The translations under genes were made by a program, and so were the position numbers. Of a DNA stretch of 12,871 nucleotides, positions 12,332-12,871 are shown piece by piece. Origin of the DNA: Elusimicrobia bacterium RIFCSPLOWO2_01_FULL_60_11 (GTDB lineage: Bacteria > Elusimicrobiota > Elusimicrobia > 2-02-FULL-39-32); the NCBI GenBank assembly GCA_001800085.1, contig MGUS01000064.1, positions 10,446-23,316 of the forward strand. Reading direction: 5' to 3'. The number at the start of each line of letters is the position of its first letter. Position 1 is the first letter of the stretch. Below the pieces are notes generated by a model that worked only from the letters and a program-made list of their open reading frames with translations, did not search any database and was not told where the DNA came from.

Positions 12332-12871
12332 CACCTTTCGCCGCGTCCGCAGCGCTTGCGCGCTCCTCGCTTGGAGCGCGCTTGCCGCGGGACCGGCTCA
12401 AGCGGCGGAGACCCGGACCTACGGCAGGATCATATCGCTCGCGCCCAGCCTGACCGAAGTCCTTTACGCGGTCGGGGCCGGGACCCAAGTGGCGGGCGTG
12501 ACCCGCTACTGCATCCACCCTCCCGAAGCCATGAAGAAACCCCGGGTCGCGGGCTACATCGACCCCAACTACGAGATGATCATGAAGCTCAAGCCGGACC
12601 TGGTCCTGCTTCTGCATGAACATCAGGCCCACATCCAGCGGCTGAAAGGGATGGGTATCGAGGTGCGGCTGATCGACCAGAGGTCCGTGAAGGGGATCAT
12701 CGGCTCCATCCGGGAGATCGGGGGCTTGGCCGGAAAAGCCGCTGAAGCCGAAAAGCTCGCCCAGGGGATCGAAGGCCGCCTCGAGAGGATCCGCAAAGAG
12801 ACGGCCCGGCTCGAGCGGCCGCGCGTGCTCCTGACCGTGGGCCGCCACGCGCAAGCCGGCTCCCTGGAACG
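12312..12871 (+). CDS. btuF: BtuF-like periplasmic cobalamin-binding protein (3' partial)
   Basis: Substrate-binding protein expected to receive corrinoid from the receptor and pass it to a BtuCD ABC transporter, which must lie outside the window. Seen: an open frame from GTG 12312 to the window end (186 codons). The start overlaps the last 20 bases of btuB, giving coupled translation. Residues 1-30 are a clear signal peptide (basic MRSSTDTFRRVRS, hydrophobic ACALLAWSALAAG, cleavage at AQA-AE). The mature part has the BtuF/FepB-type pattern: RIISLAPSLTEVLYAVGAG, VAGVTRYCIHPPEA, VAGYIDPNYEMIMKLKPDLVLL, then a long linking helix at LAGKAAEAEKLAQGIEGRL and the start of the C-terminal lobe (RVLLTV). 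The order receptor then binding protein after a cobalamin riboswitch supports B12 over other substrates. Confidence 0.9.
   Translation, partial: MRSSSTDTFRRVRSACALLAWSALAAGPAQAAETRTYGRIISLAPSLTEVLYAVGAGTQVAGVTRYCIHPPEAMKKPRVAGYIDPNYEMIMKLKPDLVLLLHEHQAHIQRLKGMGIEVRLIDQRSVKGIIGSIREIGGLAGKAAEAEKLAQGIEGRLERIRKETARLERPRVLLTVGRHAQAGSLE
12358..12381 (+). other. GC-rich hairpin inside btuF signal-peptide codons
   Basis: Seen: GCGCGCTCC (12358-12366) pairs perfectly with GGAGCGCGC (12373-12381) around the loop TCGCTT. It begins 27 bases after the btuB stop and lies within codons for the signal-peptide hydrophobic core. No T-run follows. It could slow ribosomes, protect the btuB mRNA 3' end, or lower btuF relative to btuB; it could also be chance in GC-rich sequence. 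Confidence 0.45.

Noticed and set aside
10379..12334. 651-codon open frame on the minus strand opposite btuB
   Set aside because: Its translation is low-complexity Val/Gly/Glu/Asp/Ala/Arg-rich, the signature of the antisense of a GC-rich gene with strong third-position GC. The plus strand gives a complete TonB receptor.
12356..12619. 87-codon plus-strand frame at the start of btuF
   Set aside because: Arg/Pro/Gly-rich out-of-frame reading; the correct frame from GTG 12312 gives a signal peptide and a BtuF-type domain.

Overview
This 12.9-kb window has GC-rich coding sequence throughout, apart from a visibly AT-richer stretch at about 5.56-7.17 kb. It reads as a diderm (Gram-negative-type) bacterial chromosome: it encodes a TonB-dependent outer-membrane receptor, a periplasmic binding protein with a signal peptide, and a competence helicase. 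The order rpe, rpsP, rimM, trmD, rplS, rnhB, yraN, (dps), comM is a conserved housekeeping neighbourhood. The phylum cannot be fixed from sequence alone; a little-cultured lineage such as Elusimicrobiota would fit, but that is a guess.

Layout. (1) 2-3432, plus strand: ribulose-phosphate epimerase, then a ribosome/RNA operon (S16, a RimM reduced to its C-terminal PRC-barrel, TrmD, L19 with a tail, RNase HII, YraN). A perfect consensus sigma-70 promoter lies inside the 3' end of rpe, so close to rpsP that the S16 mRNA would be leaderless or nearly so. A 61-bp nested palindrome spans the rimM stop and the trmD start and would bury the trmD Shine-Dalgarno and AUG in a 16-bp stem. (2) 3434-5555: a minus-strand Dps ferritin-like gene, convergent with yraN with one base between the stops, then comM. 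(3) 5552-7255, an AT-richer islet: an AbrB-type antitoxin / RelE-type toxin pair with a clear promoter and a three-half-site operator, a DUF309 gene joined to the toxin by TGATG, an orphan exported protein on the minus strand, and tRNA-Leu(CAA). A 25-bp piece of this tRNA (24/25 identical) is repeated exactly 750 bp away, at the end of the DUF309 gene, so the orphan gene lies between tRNA-derived direct repeats. (4) 7305-9256: a degenerate rhomboid with a C-terminal zinc-ribbon overlapping a PAS-GGDEF diguanylate cyclase, a very basic 45-codon ORF with its own promoter, and tRNA-Leu(UAA) on the minus strand. (5) 9407-12871: a cobalamin-uptake locus: a PepSY-type membrane protein, a cobalamin riboswitch with its own promoter and a terminator-like hairpin, a BtuB-like TonB receptor, and a BtuF-like binding protein running off the window.

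How they work together. The first block is growth-related translation and RNA metabolism. The last block is vitamin B12 capture: outer-membrane transport, periplasmic hand-off and cobalamin-controlled expression, with the PepSY protein as a plausible but unproven inner-membrane partner. No gene-free stretch exceeds 300 bases; the two longest gaps (9154-9448 and 10115-10393) hold a tRNA, a stem-loop and a promoter, and the riboswitch, respectively. No CRISPR array, IS element, rRNA or transposase was seen. The main candidates for something new are the trmD-sequestering palindrome, the half-size RimM, the repeated close-to-ATG promoters without Shine-Dalgarno, and the tRNA-Leu-flanked 750-bp islet.
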